Positions 48,363 through 57,729 are shown, numbered from the stretch's first letter. The stretch: 64,000 nt of DNA from Actinokineospora globicatena (GCF_024171945.1 NZ_JAMTCR010000003.1:1044211-1108210); one strand, 5' to 3'. The notes: generated by a model not told the origin, from the sequence alone. Numbers and translations are program-made.

Positions 48363-50594
48363 GTGAGCAGGTACATCGGGGTTGATGGGGACGTCGCGGG
48401 TGTAGTTGGGGATGAGGGGTGGGACGAGTTCGAGTCGGTGTTCACGCTGCGGACGCTGCGGGACGGGGTGGAGGTTCCCGAGGCGCATCCGCTGAGTGGG
48501 TATCTGGCGGTTGAGCCGGTGCGGCAGGTTCGCGAGGCCCCGAGGGACGAGCGTGTCGCCGTCTGGTTCCCCTCCCTGCCAACCGATGCCGCCCCAGAGA
48601 GCGCGCCGGAGAGCGATGTCCTCGAGGCCCTGGGCAAGGCGCTGACCGAAGCCGCGCCGCAGGGGTGGGCCCAGCTGCGGGTCGAGTGCGAGGCGGTGGG
48701 TTCGTGGATGGCCGTCACCGCCTCCGTCACCGCGCAAGACGGGTCCGTGAAGTACTGGTCACCGCCCGCGATGGTCGGGCAGTGGTTGCACCGGTTGCGC
48801 CTCCACGACTTCCACCCGGGTCGGGGCACCTGGTTCCGCGCCACGTTCGACCTCGCCCCCGGCACCCCGCTGACCCACAACCTCGACTTCACCACTGCCC
48901 CAAGCGAACTGTCCGATGAGGACGCCGCCGACGAGCTGCGCCTGTTGCCGCGCAACGCGAACGCCATCCCGGACTGGCTGATCGCGGCCGCTCTCCGCAG
49001 TTCGCAGGCCGCGCGGGCCGGGTACGCCGAGACGCCGGACGCCGGGCCTGCCGAGTTCGTCCGGGTGTTCGACGGCGTGGGCAGCGACGGGCGGCCGATC
49101 TGGTACCGGCCGGTGCTCGGCGCGCGGGAGCGCGAGGCGATCGTGGAGTACCTGTCGGACGCGCCGATCGTGCTGTCCGCGCGCGGTCGGACCCCTGATG
49201 AGCTGGGCACCGACGAGTCCGCCGTGCCGATGGCCTTCCACACCGACGGCCGGTTCGTCTGGCCAACGGCCGTCGCGTACTACCTGCACAACCACGGGGT
49301 GCCGCCCGCACAGCGGCTCGTCGAGCACATCAGGGCCGTGCGGCACCGGCTGCCGGACCGCGTCCCCGCGATCGCCCTGGACCGGGCGTCGGCGCTGGCC
49401 ATGGGCAGGCCGTGGGACGAGTCCGAGGCGGAGACCGCGGCGCACGCGGCGATGGGCGCGGTCGAGTCGGTGATCATCGAACGGCAGATCAGCCCGCGGT
49501 ACTACAGCGTGCTCGAGGACCGGGAGCACGCCTGGTCCCTGTTCCGCGACGGCGACCGGTACCAGGTGCGGTCCGACCCGGACGACGCGGTCCTGTTCGA
49601 CGACGTCCGGCAGGCCGCGGCCTACCTCGCCGGCCAACTGCTCACCAACGCCAGCCAGCTCAAGCTGCAGGAGGGCGAGCCGATCCCGCCCTGGCAGTCG
49701 CCGCTGAGGGTGCTCGGTGACGACCCGCCGGTGGAGTCGTTCGCGTCCATCACCAAGGTCAGGATCGGCCCCATCGAGGTCGACCGGTACGGCGAGCCCG
49801 ACGGCAACCTGGTGTTCGTCGCGGACACCCCCTTCGAACTGCGCGGCCTGCCCCCGGAGCACGCCGAACGGCCGTACCACCGGTACCGGCTCAGCGACGA
49901 GTCGTGGGGCCTGCTCGCCGTCACCACCGCGGCGGGTGGTGTCGGCTACGTGCTGCCGCAGACCGTCGAGTACTACCTGGGGTCTGGGCACTTCACGGAG
50001 ATCCCGATGGCGGGCCACCCGGGTCTCCCCCCGGTGACCGACGGGATGCGCGCCGAGGCCGCCCGCAACCCCGGCGGCTGGCTGTACTGCGCCGACCCGG
50101 ACGCCGACCCGCGGTTCATCGAGGGCATGCCGCTGCCGGTCCTGCTCGGCGGCTACAAGGTCGGCCCGGACGGCGTCCTCACCGGTGAGACCTACATCAA
50201 CGAGGACTACCGCCCCAGCCCGCGCCGCCGCGGCTACCCCGAGCCGCACACGCACTTCGAGCAGGTCCTGGGCTACGTGGCCGCCGGGTGGCTGCCGCAC
50301 GAGCGGATCCTCGCCGCGGTCCTGGAGTCCCCGTTCATCCTGGAGTCCGACGGCCAAGGCGGCCTCCGCGTCGGGGTCGACGCCAACGGCCAGTTCCTCG
50401 CCGTCTACTCCTCCCCGCGCTTCGTGCCGCCGACCGCCCAGAACGTCCAACAGGCCAACGGCCGCGACCTGGCCAGGGCCCTGACCGGCATCACCCTCAT
50501 CATCAACCCCGGCGGCGACTTCGGCATCACCCTCCCGGGCGACGACCTGGTCCGCGTCGCCAACCAGCCCCCCGCCGGTCCGCCCGCTCAGTAG
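48363..50594 (+). CDS. large unknown protein (743 aa) downstream of the toxin locus
   Basis: GTG 48363 follows GAAGGA by six bases; TAGCGT at 48321-48326 could be its -10. It is acidic with no signal or membrane segment. A unit of pattern TDGRFVWPTAVAYYLHNHGV (about residues 295-315) recurs as AAGGVGYVLPQTVEYYLGSG (about 522-541) and, more weakly, further on. The C-terminal 60 residues (AVYSSPRFVPPTAQNVQQAN, LTGITLIINPGGDFGITLPG) look like an SseB-type domain. No catalytic motif is evident. It may be an accessory or further immunity-type protein of the type VII locus because of its place, but it has its own promoter-like site. Confidence 0.75.
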   Translation: MSRYIGVDGDVAGVVGDEGWDEFESVFTLRTLRDGVEVPEAHPLSGYLAVEPVRQVREAPRDERVAVWFPSLPTDAAPESAPESDVLEALGKALTEAAPQGWAQLRVECEAVGSWMAVTASVTAQDGSVKYWSPPAMVGQWLHRLRLHDFHPGRGTWFRATFDLAPGTPLTHNLDFTTAPSELSDEDAADELRLLPRNANAIPDWLIAAALRSSQAARAGYAETPDAGPAEFVRVFDGVGSDGRPIWYRPVLGAREREAIVEYLSDAPIVLSARGRTPDELGTDESAVPMAFHTDGRFVWPTAVAYYLHNHGVPPAQRLVEHIRAVRHRLPDRVPAIALDRASALAMGRPWDESEAETAAHAAMGAVESVIIERQISPRYYSVLEDREHAWSLFRDGDRYQVRSDPDDAVLFDDVRQAAAYLAGQLLTNASQLKLQEGEPIPPWQSPLRVLGDDPPVESFASITKVRIGPIEVDRYGEPDGNLVFVADTPFELRGLPPEHAERPYHRYRLSDESWGLLAVTTAAGGVGYVLPQTVEYYLGSGHFTEIPMAGHPGLPPVTDGMRAEAARNPGGWLYCADPDADPRFIEGMPLPVLLGGYKVGPDGVLTGETYINEDYRPSPRRRGYPEPHTHFEQVLGYVAAGWLPHERILAAVLESPFILESDGQGGLRVGVDANGQFLAVYSSPRFVPPTAQNVQQANGRDLARALTGITLIINPGGDFGITLPGDDLVRVANQPPAGPPAQ

Positions 50595-50815
50595 AACCCT
50601 CCCACCCCAGCATCACCCGCGCCGGGGCCGCGCCCGGGGCGGAACGCACCCGAGAAGCACCTGAGGGGCACCTGGAAAGGCACCTGCGAGCTGGCTGAAT
50701 ACCGGGACGGACCAGTGGGGGCGGGGGTGAATCCTCAGCTCACGCGGGGTGCTGCCGACTCCACCGGGGCAGGCAAGGATGCCGGCGGATGACACAGGAG
50801 CGTGAGGGTAGGGCG

Positions 50816-52438
50816 ATGGGCGCGAACGCAACCGAGATCGAGAAGACGCGGGGACTGGCCGGGCTCGTGGCCAACTGGGGTATCCGGGCGAAGATCTTGG
50901 CCGCGTTGAGCGCGGTGGTCGCCGTCGCGGTGCTCATCGGGGTGCTGGCGATGATCCAGATGTCGAACCTGGACAACCAGCTCAACCGGGTCGCCACCGG
51001 GAACGCGGCGGCGCTGAGCGACCTCGGGGACATCCGGGGCGCGCAGGGGGACATCAACCACTGGGCCGCCATGTGGTACGTCGACAACAGCACCGAGGGC
51101 CAGAAGCGCGCCCGCGACGGCCAGCACGCGGCCGACGGCAAGATCGACACCTCGGTCGAGGCGTACCTGTCGCACACCACCGAGGAGTCGGGCCGGGTCC
51201 GCGCCGCGCAGCTTCTGGCCGACCAGAAGAAGTTCCGCGTCGAGCGCGACATCAGCTACGGCGACCCGGTGCCCGCGGGCTACACCCCGATCACCGACAT
51301 GAACGAGTTCACCACGCTGATCGCCAACATCGACAAGGGCATCGACGAGCTGGCCGTGATCGAGCGGACCAGTGCCGAGCGGGCCGCCGCCGAGGGGCGC
51401 GACGCCTACAACAGCGCGTGGACCGTGGTGCTGATCTCGATGATCGTCGGCCTCGCCGCGGCCATCCTGCTCGCGCTGCTGGTCGCCGGTCGGATCGTGC
51501 GTCCGCTGCGCCAGATCACCGTCGTCGCCCAGCAGATGGCCGACGGCGACCTGAGCAAGCCCGCCGTGGTCCAGGGCCGCGACGAGGTCGGGCAGCTGGG
51601 CACCGCGTTCAACCGGGCGCGGGAGAACTTCGGCGCCGCGGTGGCCGCGCTGGCCACCACCGCGCAGACCCTGCAGTCCGACTCGACCCGCCTGGTGCAG
51701 GTCAGCGACCGGCTGCTGGACTCCACCACCGGGGCCAACACCCAGGCCACCCAGGTCGCCGCGGCGGCCGACAACGTGTCGCTGAACCTGCAGACCGTGG
51801 CCACCGGCGCCGAGGAGCTCGGGTCGTCGATCAAGGAGATCGCGCACAGCGCGAACGAGGGCGCGAACGTGGCCTCGCACGCGGTCGAGGTCGCGGCCTC
51901 CACCACCGACGTGGTCGCCAAGCTGGGTGACTCGTCGGCGCAGATCGGCAACGTCGTCAAGGTCATCACCTCGATCGCCGAGCAGACCAACCTGCTCGCG
52001 CTCAACGCCACCATCGAGGCGGCGCGGGCTGGCGACGCGGGCCGCGGCTTCGCGGTCGTGGCCAGCGAGGTCAAGGAGCTGGCGCAGGAGACCGCGAAGG
52101 CCACCGAGGACATCGCCCGCAAGGTCGAGGCCATCCAGTCCGACACCGCGCAGGCGGTCGGCACGATCGGCGAGATCTCGGAGATCATCGCCAAGATCAA
52201 CGACTACCAGCTGGTGATCGCCTCCGCGGTGGAGGAGCAGACCGCGACCACCAACGAGATGAGCCGCAGCATCGCCGAGGCGGCCTCGGGCAGCTCGCAG
52301 ATCGCGGGCAGCATCGGGCACGTGGCCAGCGCCACGGCGACCGCCACCCAGGAGATCGACAGCAGCAAGCAGGCCGCGGTCGACCTCGAGCAGCTCTCGG
52401 CGCACCTGCGCGCGCTGGTGGCCAAGTTCCAGTACTGA
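50816..52438 (+). CDS. methyl-accepting chemotaxis-type receptor
   Basis: 540 residues from ATG 50816 (GAGGGTAGGG upstream); ATG 50789 is an in-frame alternative. Architecture: transmembrane helix 1 ([20 protein letters not shown]), a periplasmic-type four-helix sensor of about 150 residues, helix 2 ([20 protein letters not shown]), HAMP ([20 protein letters not shown]), and the MCP signalling domain with the hairpin tip [20 protein letters not shown] followed by [18 protein letters not shown]. The tip residues that contact CheA and CheW are intact. No che genes are nearby, so it is an orphan receptor; motile spores or pili-based motility would make sense of it. A 17-bp stem-loop terminator follows. 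Confidence 0.92.
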   Translation: MGANATEIEKTRGLAGLVANWGIRAKILAALSAVVAVAVLIGVLAMIQMSNLDNQLNRVATGNAAALSDLGDIRGAQGDINHWAAMWYVDNSTEGQKRARDGQHAADGKIDTSVEAYLSHTTEESGRVRAAQLLADQKKFRVERDISYGDPVPAGYTPITDMNEFTTLIANIDKGIDELAVIERTSAERAAAEGRDAYNSAWTVVLISMIVGLAAAILLALLVAGRIVRPLRQITVVAQQMADGDLSKPAVVQGRDEVGQLGTAFNRARENFGAAVAALATTAQTLQSDSTRLVQVSDRLLDSTTGANTQATQVAAAADNVSLNLQTVATGAEELGSSIKEIAHSANEGANVASHAVEVAASTTDVVAKLGDSSAQIGNVVKVITSIAEQTNLLALNATIEAARAGDAGRGFAVVASEVKELAQETAKATEDIARKVEAIQSDTAQAVGTIGEISEIIAKINDYQLVIASAVEEQTATTNEMSRSIAEAASGSSQIAGSIGHVASATATATQEIDSSKQAAVDLEQLSAHLRALVAKFQY

Positions 52439-52455
52439 TCTCTCCCCACCCCCTA

Positions 52456-52492
52456 GCCGATGGCGGACCGGTCTCACCGGTCCGCCATCGGC
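52456..52492 (+). terminator. 17-bp perfect stem-loop terminator of the receptor gene
   Basis: GCCGATGGCGGACCGGT (52456-52472) and its exact reverse complement (52476-52492) flank a three-base loop CTC, 18 bases after the stop codon. Confidence 0.8.
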
Positions 52493-52674
52493 CGTTTCCG
52501 CAGGTAGGCGGGCTGGGCGCCACCCGGATGGGCCAATCGGGGGCGGCTGGACCTAGGCTGCCGGTGGCCCGCTGGAAAAAAGTTCCGCCCGGCTGTCGAT
52601 CCGCGTCCGCGCCGCTCGACGCAGGGGTGAGCGGGGCCGAGAACGGACCAGCCGGAGCGTCAGGGAGACCGACG

Positions 52675-53094
52675 ATGAAGTACATGCTGATCATGCGCGC
52701 GACCGACGAGGCCTTCGCCGCGATGGGCGACATCGACTTCGGCGAGATGCTGGAGACGATCGGCAAGTACAACGACGAGCTGATCCGCGCCGGGGTGCTG
52801 GTGGCGGCGGAGGGGCTGGCCGACGCGGCCGAGGGCGTGGTCGTGGACTACTCCACCGAGCCGCCGGTGGTGACCGACGGGCCGTACGGGGAGACCAAGG
52901 AGCTGTTCAACGGCTTCTACATCCTCAACGTGGCGTCGTTGGAGGAGGCCGTGGAGTGGGCACGGCGCTCGCCGATCAGCGGGGCCGGCTTCAAGACCGA
53001 GATCCGGCGGGTCACCACGATCGACGAGTTCCCGCAGGACAACGAGTGGATCCAGAAGGAGCGGGCGTGGCGGGAGTCGACCGGGCAGCTCTGA
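52675..53094 (+). CDS. YCII/DGPF-domain protein paired with ECF42-like sigma factor
   Basis: 139 residues from ATG 52675 with AGGGAGA upstream. The YCII-type ferredoxin-like fold is clear: KYMLIMRATDEAFAAMGDID, the DGPF-type motif VVTDGPYGETKELFNGFYIL, then VASLEEAVEWARRSP and strands with charged end. DGPF proteins are the conserved genomic partners of ECF42 sigma factors and are usually among their targets. Its stop lies inside the sigma gene, which starts at 53067 in another frame, giving a 28-base overlap and tight translational coupling. Enzymatic activity is not established for this family. Confidence 0.9.
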   Translation: MKYMLIMRATDEAFAAMGDIDFGEMLETIGKYNDELIRAGVLVAAEGLADAAEGVVVDYSTEPPVVTDGPYGETKELFNGFYILNVASLEEAVEWARRSPISGAGFKTEIRRVTTIDEFPQDNEWIQKERAWRESTGQL

Positions 53095-54557
53095 GCGGCG
53101 GCTCCGGGCCTGGTGGTGCCGGGCCTGGCGGCGGTGCTGGGTTGAGCGGTGGTGCCGGACCGGGCGGCGATGCGGGCCTGAGCGACGGCGCTGGGCCGGG
53201 TGGCGGTGCGGGTCAACGCGGTGACGCACGGCCCGACAGCGGAGCGGGTCCAGGCGGCGACACACGGCCCGGCGGCAGTGCGGGTCCGGGCGGCGGCGGG
53301 CGAAGCGGCGGTGCGGGTCTGGGGAGCGCGGGTCGTGACGCTGTCGCGGCCGTGTGGCGGATCGAGTCGGCGCGCATCGTCGGCGCGCTGGCCCGCTACA
53401 CCGGGGACTTCGGGATGGCCGAGGACCTCGCGCAGGAGGCCCTGGCCGAGGCGTTGGTGACGTGGCCACGTGAGGGTGTGCCGGGTAACCCGGGTGCGTG
53501 GTTGCTCACCGTCGGCAAGCGGCGGGCGATCGACGGGTACCGCAGGCGCTCCGCGCTCGACGACCGGTACGCCGCCCTCGCGCACGACCTGGGCGAGGGC
53601 ACCGTCGAACCGGTCGGCTGGGACCCGGACCAGATCGACGACGACGTGCTGGCGTTGATCTTCACCGCGTGTCACCCGGTGTTGGCGCGCGAGGCCAGGG
53701 TGGCGCTCACGCTGCGTGTCGTCGGCGGACTGACCAGCGACGAGATCGCCAAGGCGTTCCTGGTGCCGACCGCGACGGTGCAGGCGCGCATCACCCGGGC
53801 CAAGAAGGCGCTCGGCGCGGCGGGGGTGCCCTTCGAGGTGCCGCCCGCCGCCGAGCGCGCCGCCCGGCTCGGGTCGGTGCTCAACGTGCTGTACGTGATC
53901 TTCACCGAGGGCTCGTCCGCCAGCTCCGGCACCGAGTGGATCCGGTCCGACCTGGCGGGCGAGGCCCAGCGGTTGGCCCGCGTGCTGGCGCGGTTGGTGC
54001 CGGGCGAGCCGGAGGTGCACGGGCTGCTGGCGCTGTTGGAGCTGACCGCCGCGCGGTTCCCGGCCCGGACGGGTCCCGATGGGCAACCGGTGCTGCTGGA
54101 GGACCAGGACCGGCGGCGATGGGACCGCTCGGCGATCCAGCGCGGCCGCGCGGCCTTGGCGCAGGCGTCGCAGGGGCGGGGGCTGGGCGCGTACGGCTTG
54201 CAGGCGTCGATCGCAGAGTGCCACGCCGTCGCGCCCTCGGTGGCCGAGACCGACTGGCACCGGATCGTGGCCCTGTACGAGGCGCTCGGGACGCTCGCAC
54301 CGTCTCCAGTGGTAGACCTCAACCGCGCGGTCGCCGTGTCCATGGCCTCCGGCCCCGCCGTCGCACTGTCCATCGTGGACACCCTGACCGACGCCCTCCC
54401 CCACTCCCACCTGGTCCCCAGCATCCGCGGCGAACTCCTCTCCCGCCTGGGCCGCACAACCGAAGCCCGCACCGAGTTCGCCCGCGCCATCCCGCTGTGC
54501 ACCAACACCCGCGAACAAGCCGTCCTCCAAGCCAAACACGACCGCCTCAACACGTAA
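53067..54557 (+). CDS. ECF42-like RNA polymerase sigma factor with glycine-rich N-terminal extension
   Basis: 496 residues from GTG 53067, with AAGGAG five bases upstream and inside the YCII gene. Residues about 10-90 are an unusual repeat region (GGSGPGGAGPGGGAGLSGG and variants). Region 2 follows (VWRIESARIVGALARYTGDF, AEDLAQEALAEALVTWPREG) and region 4 (LTLRVVGGLTSDEIAKAFLV, then TVQARITRAKKALG). The last 230 residues form the long C-terminal extension typical of ECF42 (WHRIVALYEALGTLAPSPVV, DLNRAVAVSMASGPAVAL), a TPR-like domain needed for activity in this group. No anti-sigma gene is adjacent, as usual for ECF42. The glycine-rich head is not a feature that I know from the family. Confidence 0.88.
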   Translation: MAGVDRAALSGGSGPGGAGPGGGAGLSGGAGPGGDAGLSDGAGPGGGAGQRGDARPDSGAGPGGDTRPGGSAGPGGGGRSGGAGLGSAGRDAVAAVWRIESARIVGALARYTGDFGMAEDLAQEALAEALVTWPREGVPGNPGAWLLTVGKRRAIDGYRRRSALDDRYAALAHDLGEGTVEPVGWDPDQIDDDVLALIFTACHPVLAREARVALTLRVVGGLTSDEIAKAFLVPTATVQARITRAKKALGAAGVPFEVPPAAERAARLGSVLNVLYVIFTEGSSASSGTEWIRSDLAGEAQRLARVLARLVPGEPEVHGLLALLELTAARFPARTGPDGQPVLLEDQDRRRWDRSAIQRGRAALAQASQGRGLGAYGLQASIAECHAVAPSVAETDWHRIVALYEALGTLAPSPVVDLNRAVAVSMASGPAVALSIVDTLTDALPHSHLVPSIRGELLSRLGRTTEARTEFARAIPLCTNTREQAVLQAKHDRLNT

Positions 54558-54683
54558 CCGCAGGCAACCGCGATGATCTGCCCTTCGACAGCGTCGCGCA
54601 CACGCGAGACAAGCGAATTCAGCAGCATAGCGACGATGGCTCTTGTCCAAGCGCTAGAACAGGAGCACCCGGGCGCCATCCGC

Positions 54684-55991
54684 CTAGCCCGTCGACCGGG
54701 CAGTGAGCCCATCGAGCAGTAGCGCGCTCACGGTCTCAGCGATCTCCTCAGGCGACCTGCTCGCGGCCGTGGAGACTTGCAGGAGCGTGAGATTGGTGAT
54801 CGTCACCGCGATCTCTCCCGCGTCGAGGCCCGGGACGAACTCCCCCAACGCTTGACCGGTTCGAATGATCGGGGCGATGAGCGTCGGGAAGTTGATCTCG
54901 TTCTTGATGTGCCGCGGCGACGCGAGGTCCATCGTCGCACTGTCCGCGATGGCGACCAGCAGTGCTTCGAACATCACCCGTTCGGTCACCGCGTGCTCTG
55001 CCAGCCGACGGATGAAGCGCTTCACCGTTGCGGTGTTCCCAACGCCGATCTTGATGTCATCGCCCGTGTGCGATCTCAGGTCGTCGAAGACCGGCCGAAG
55101 CGCGCCAAGCACGACATGAGCTTTCGAAGGGAACAGGCGCTTGAGAAGTTCCATCTTCACGCCTGCGACGGTCGCGATGTGCGCCATACTGGTGGCGTGG
55201 AAGCCGCGCTGACCGAACTCTTGCCGAGCCGCGTCGACGCAAGCTGTTCGTGGATTTTCCGGCATCGCCTCGAGCTGACCGAGCCTGAAATCGTGCATGA
55301 CCTGCTCGGCGAGTGGTTCCATCACGTCGTCGATGTGCTCGTGCTGCTGGTCGATGTCGATGACGGATGCCGCGATCGCGAGAGCGGCGTCGCTGAACAA
55401 GTTGTCCGACACCGCATCCGGGTCGAGTAATTTCCGCAGAACCAGACCTTCCACAAGGGCTGTCATAATCGTCGCAAAAGAATCGAGCGTGAACGGCTTG
55501 CGAAGTGCTACCCCCCAGTGGGCTAGCGTCGCTTCATAAGCCTGGCGACCCAGCCGGTTGATGTCGGAGTACTCGTCGCGAATCGCCTTCATCGCCCCGA
55601 GGTGGTTACGCCCCGTTCCAGCCAAGAAGAACCGAATCGCCGTCGAATCGTCGAGCAGGACCTGCCGGAAATCCCAATCGCAGACCTCGCGGATCGCCCG
55701 CCTCGGATCTCCCTTGCTCTCAATGAATGCTTCCGTGATCTTTTGCCCGAGGATCGTGTGCGTAGTCCGAGGCGCGTCGCAGACGAGGTAGCTCATCAAA
55801 TCCTCAAGATACCTCCGCTTACCCCCCTTCCTCGCCGGGTAGTGGTTGTTGAAGGTAGTGGCCGTGAACCCGGCTTTGGCAGCGATGGCTTCGTGACCCA
55901 TGCCTCGGTCGAGGAGGTCATACCCCCGCTCAAGCAGGAGTTGGCGACCAGCTTCGAGCAGCGCCTTGGGAGTAGCTGATGAGTTCGACAC
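54684..55991 (-). CDS. double TetR-family transcriptional regulator
   Basis: 435 residues from GTG 55991 (AGGAG five bases upstream); ATG 56033 is an alternative. Two TetR-like helix-turn-helix units are present. The first is near residues 8-55 (LLEAGRQLLLERGYDLLDRG, EAIAAKAGFTATTFNNHYPA) and the second near 245-295 (ACVDAARQEFGQRGFHATSM, AHIATVAGVKMELLKRLFPS). Each is followed by a helical ligand-binding-like region, so the protein is a head-to-tail duplication of a whole TetR protein. Base composition is lower in G+C than its neighbours, a sign of transfer. The divergent gene at 56233 is a possible target. The ligand is unknown. Confidence 0.85.
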   Translation of the reverse strand: MSNSSATPKALLEAGRQLLLERGYDLLDRGMGHEAIAAKAGFTATTFNNHYPARKGGKRRYLEDLMSYLVCDAPRTTHTILGQKITEAFIESKGDPRRAIREVCDWDFRQVLLDDSTAIRFFLAGTGRNHLGAMKAIRDEYSDINRLGRQAYEATLAHWGVALRKPFTLDSFATIMTALVEGLVLRKLLDPDAVSDNLFSDAALAIAASVIDIDQQHEHIDDVMEPLAEQVMHDFRLGQLEAMPENPRTACVDAARQEFGQRGFHATSMAHIATVAGVKMELLKRLFPSKAHVVLGALRPVFDDLRSHTGDDIKIGVGNTATVKRFIRRLAEHAVTERVMFEALLVAIADSATMDLASPRHIKNEINFPTLIAPIIRTGQALGEFVPGLDAGEIAVTITNLTLLQVSTAASRSPEEIAETVSALLLDGLTARSTG

Positions 55992-56232
55992 CGAGGCTCC
56001 TCGCCGAGTTCGACCGGTTGGGCTCGAGTTCAACGCGAGCTTGGGTCTTTACCCAAGCCGTTGCCCCATCTCTCTAGTGCACGTCTCTGGATTGGTCAAG
56101 CACTCCGCTGGTGTACTAACCGAAGTGAGTCGACATCGCTCAACTGGAGTAGCGCCAGCAAATGATCACCAAGGCGGCCGGTCACCGGTTGCCGTCATGC
56201 CAGCTCACCACGTGACTACCCGGAGGTGTGGC

Positions 56233-56433
56233 GTGATCGCCCTCCTGATTCTGTTGGGCCCGAGCTTCGGTATCGGTGTGCTAGTCGGAAGCGGACTGGT
56301 CACTCGAAGCCAGTACCGACGCGACCGCAGACAAGCCCGCCGACAACTCCAGCTCAACCGACACCGCCAGGCTCTCGACCGGCGTCAACTCGTTTTGAGG
56401 TCGATCTCCGCAGACGACGTGCAGCGTTCATAG
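56233..56433 (+). CDS. small membrane-anchored basic protein (66 aa)
   Basis: GTG 56233 follows GGAGG by six bases, an excellent ribosome-binding site. The protein has one hydrophobic segment at the N-terminus (IALLILLGPSFGIGVLVGSG) and a long basic helix (QYRRDRRQARRQLQLNRHRQ). It is divergent from the double-TetR gene, with about 240 bases between. No family is recognised; the TetR protein may regulate it. Confidence 0.5.
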   Translation: MIALLILLGPSFGIGVLVGSGLVTRSQYRRDRRQARRQLQLNRHRQALDRRQLVLRSISADDVQRS

Positions 56434-56879
56434 CGCGTACTCGAGGCTTTATCGACCAGCGATTTCGAACGGCACCTACCACCAACACCATCGTTGCCAG
56501 TCCTACTACTCGCTATGGAGACCGGGTGTTCGTGACGACCTACAAGTAGGTTTTGCCCGCCTCTGTGCGGCTCACTAGCCTGGGCCGCCCATAGGGACGC
56601 GAGGAGGGGCCGGTGGGTGTGGGCGGTCGCGGAGCCGGGTGGAGCCGGGGCGCGTCCTGGGCGGGTTGCCCGCGCACGGAGACGGGATCACGGTGAGTGG
56701 CCGGGGCGGGGCGGTGTCTTTCGCGTTGGGGACATGGCGCCGGTCGGGGTGGAGTTGAGGTGCGGGACGGGGAGGTGTCAAGGCCATCAAGGCGATGAAG
56801 GCCTGCCGCCGGTCGATCCACACGCGACATTCCACTGAGGATGAATGTGCCGCGCGAGCGGTCCCCGATATCGCCGTCG
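56434..56879. other. 446-base gap before the lipid cluster
   Basis: Open frames on both strands are proline/arginine-rich without ribosome-binding sites. I see no gene; the right edge carries the cluster promoter. Confidence 0.5.
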
Positions 56880-56908
56880 TTGGCGGGCCACGCCGCCCGT
56901 GCTAGCGT
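56880..56908 (+). promoter_or_regulatory. probable promoter of the lipid biosynthetic cluster
   Basis: TTGGCG (56880-56885) and TAGCGT (56903-56908) are separated by 17 bases, a good match to actinomycete sigma70-type promoters. A start point near 56914 gives a leader of about 60 bases before GTG 56975. Confidence 0.6.
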
Positions 56909-56974
56909 GGGAGCGGGCCAGGGTGAAGATCGGGATTCGCGGTGCCGGAATCCAGTCGAGCAGAGGGGAATTCG

Positions 56975-57364
56975 GTGACGACGACGATCCCGAGCGCGCA
57001 GGGTGAGGTCACGGTCGGCGATGTGCTGCGCACGTCGCGGACCTATACCGTCGACGAGGTCCGGGAATTCCAGCGGCTTTCCGGATATCCGGACAATCCG
57101 CAACCGCGATTCCTGCCTTATCTGCTCGTGGTGGCGCCGTTGACGAAACTCGGTGGCGACATCGACTACCTCTCCGGTCGGATGACGTGGTCGGTGCGCA
57201 GGCCGGTCGCGGTCGGCGAGGAGATCACCGCGGAACTGGAGATCACCCGGCTCGAGCCGGTCGAGGGCGCGACGAAGATCGGGTTCGACGCGCGGATCCG
57301 GTGCGGCGACGAGGTCGTGGTGACCGGCACCAGCAAGGGCCTCGTGCTCGGGGAGAACGCCTGA
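56975..57364 (+). CDS. MaoC-like dehydratase subunit (HadA-like, probably non-catalytic)
   Basis: 129 residues from GTG 56975; GAGGGG lies six bases upstream, which favours it over GTG 56942. The MaoC hotdog fold is recognisable (VTVGDVLRTSRTYTVDEVRE, FQRLSGYPDN) and ends with strands around TSKGLVLGENA. At the place where active members have the D-x4-H catalytic pair the sequence is SGYPDNPQPRF, so the dyad is missing. It overlaps the next MaoC-like gene (TGATG), as HadA-HadB type heterodimers of type II fatty-acid synthesis do, and is probably the substrate-tunnel partner. First gene of the cluster, directly after the promoter. Confidence 0.82.
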   Translation: MTTTIPSAQGEVTVGDVLRTSRTYTVDEVREFQRLSGYPDNPQPRFLPYLLVVAPLTKLGGDIDYLSGRMTWSVRRPVAVGEEITAELEITRLEPVEGATKIGFDARIRCGDEVVVTGTSKGLVLGENA

Positions 57365-57729
57365 TGACCAGCGCACCGCGGGTCGGGAGCACGACCAGCG
57401 CCACCCGGACCATCAGCGACGACGACATCGCCGCCTGCGCGCGGCTGACCGGTGACTTCGGCGCCCACCACATCGCCGGGATGGCGGGCAAGAAGGTCGC
57501 CCAGGGCCTGCTCACGCTGTCCGGGACCCCGCTGCTGGCCGACGACAGCGTGCACGTGACCGGCCTGGACCTGCGGTTCCTCGCCCCGGTCTTCGTCGGC
57601 GACGAGATCACCACCTCGGTCACCGTCAACGCCGCCGACGGGCAGGACCTGGCCTTCACCGTCGTGGTCACCGGCGCGACCGAGGTCCTGCGGGGCACCG
57701 GCACCGCCCGCCTGCTCGACCTCGGCTGA
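57364..57729 (+). CDS. MaoC-like (R)-3-hydroxyacyl dehydratase subunit (HadB-like)
   Basis: 121 residues from ATG 57364, overlapping the previous stop by one base. The hydratase motif reads RLTGDFGAHHIAGMAGKKVA, where Asp and a following His fit the catalytic dyad, followed by QGLLTLSG and strands VHVTGLDLRFLAPVFVGDEI. With its upstream partner it would form a heterodimeric (R)-3-hydroxyacyl-ACP dehydratase acting on a carrier-bound or CoA-bound chain. A 436-base gap follows before the P450 gene, so the pair may be its own transcript. Similarity to HadB-type subunits is by arrangement and motif, not alignment. Confidence 0.85.
   Translation: MTSAPRVGSTTSATRTISDDDIAACARLTGDFGAHHIAGMAGKKVAQGLLTLSGTPLLADDSVHVTGLDLRFLAPVFVGDEITTSVTVNAADGQDLAFTVVVTGATEVLRGTGTARLLDLG

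Noticed and set aside
48759-50450. 563-residue minus-strand frame
   Set aside because: Antisense shadow of the 743-residue plus-strand gene.
50735-52477. 580-residue minus-strand frame
   Set aside because: Antisense shadow of the chemoreceptor gene, which has unmistakable HAMP and MCP motifs.
52917-54650. 577-residue minus-strand frame
   Set aside because: Shadow of the ECF sigma factor gene.
56540-57376. 278-residue minus-strand frame upstream of the lipid cluster
   Set aside because: Overlaps the MaoC-like gene and promoter; proline/arginine-rich with no domain.
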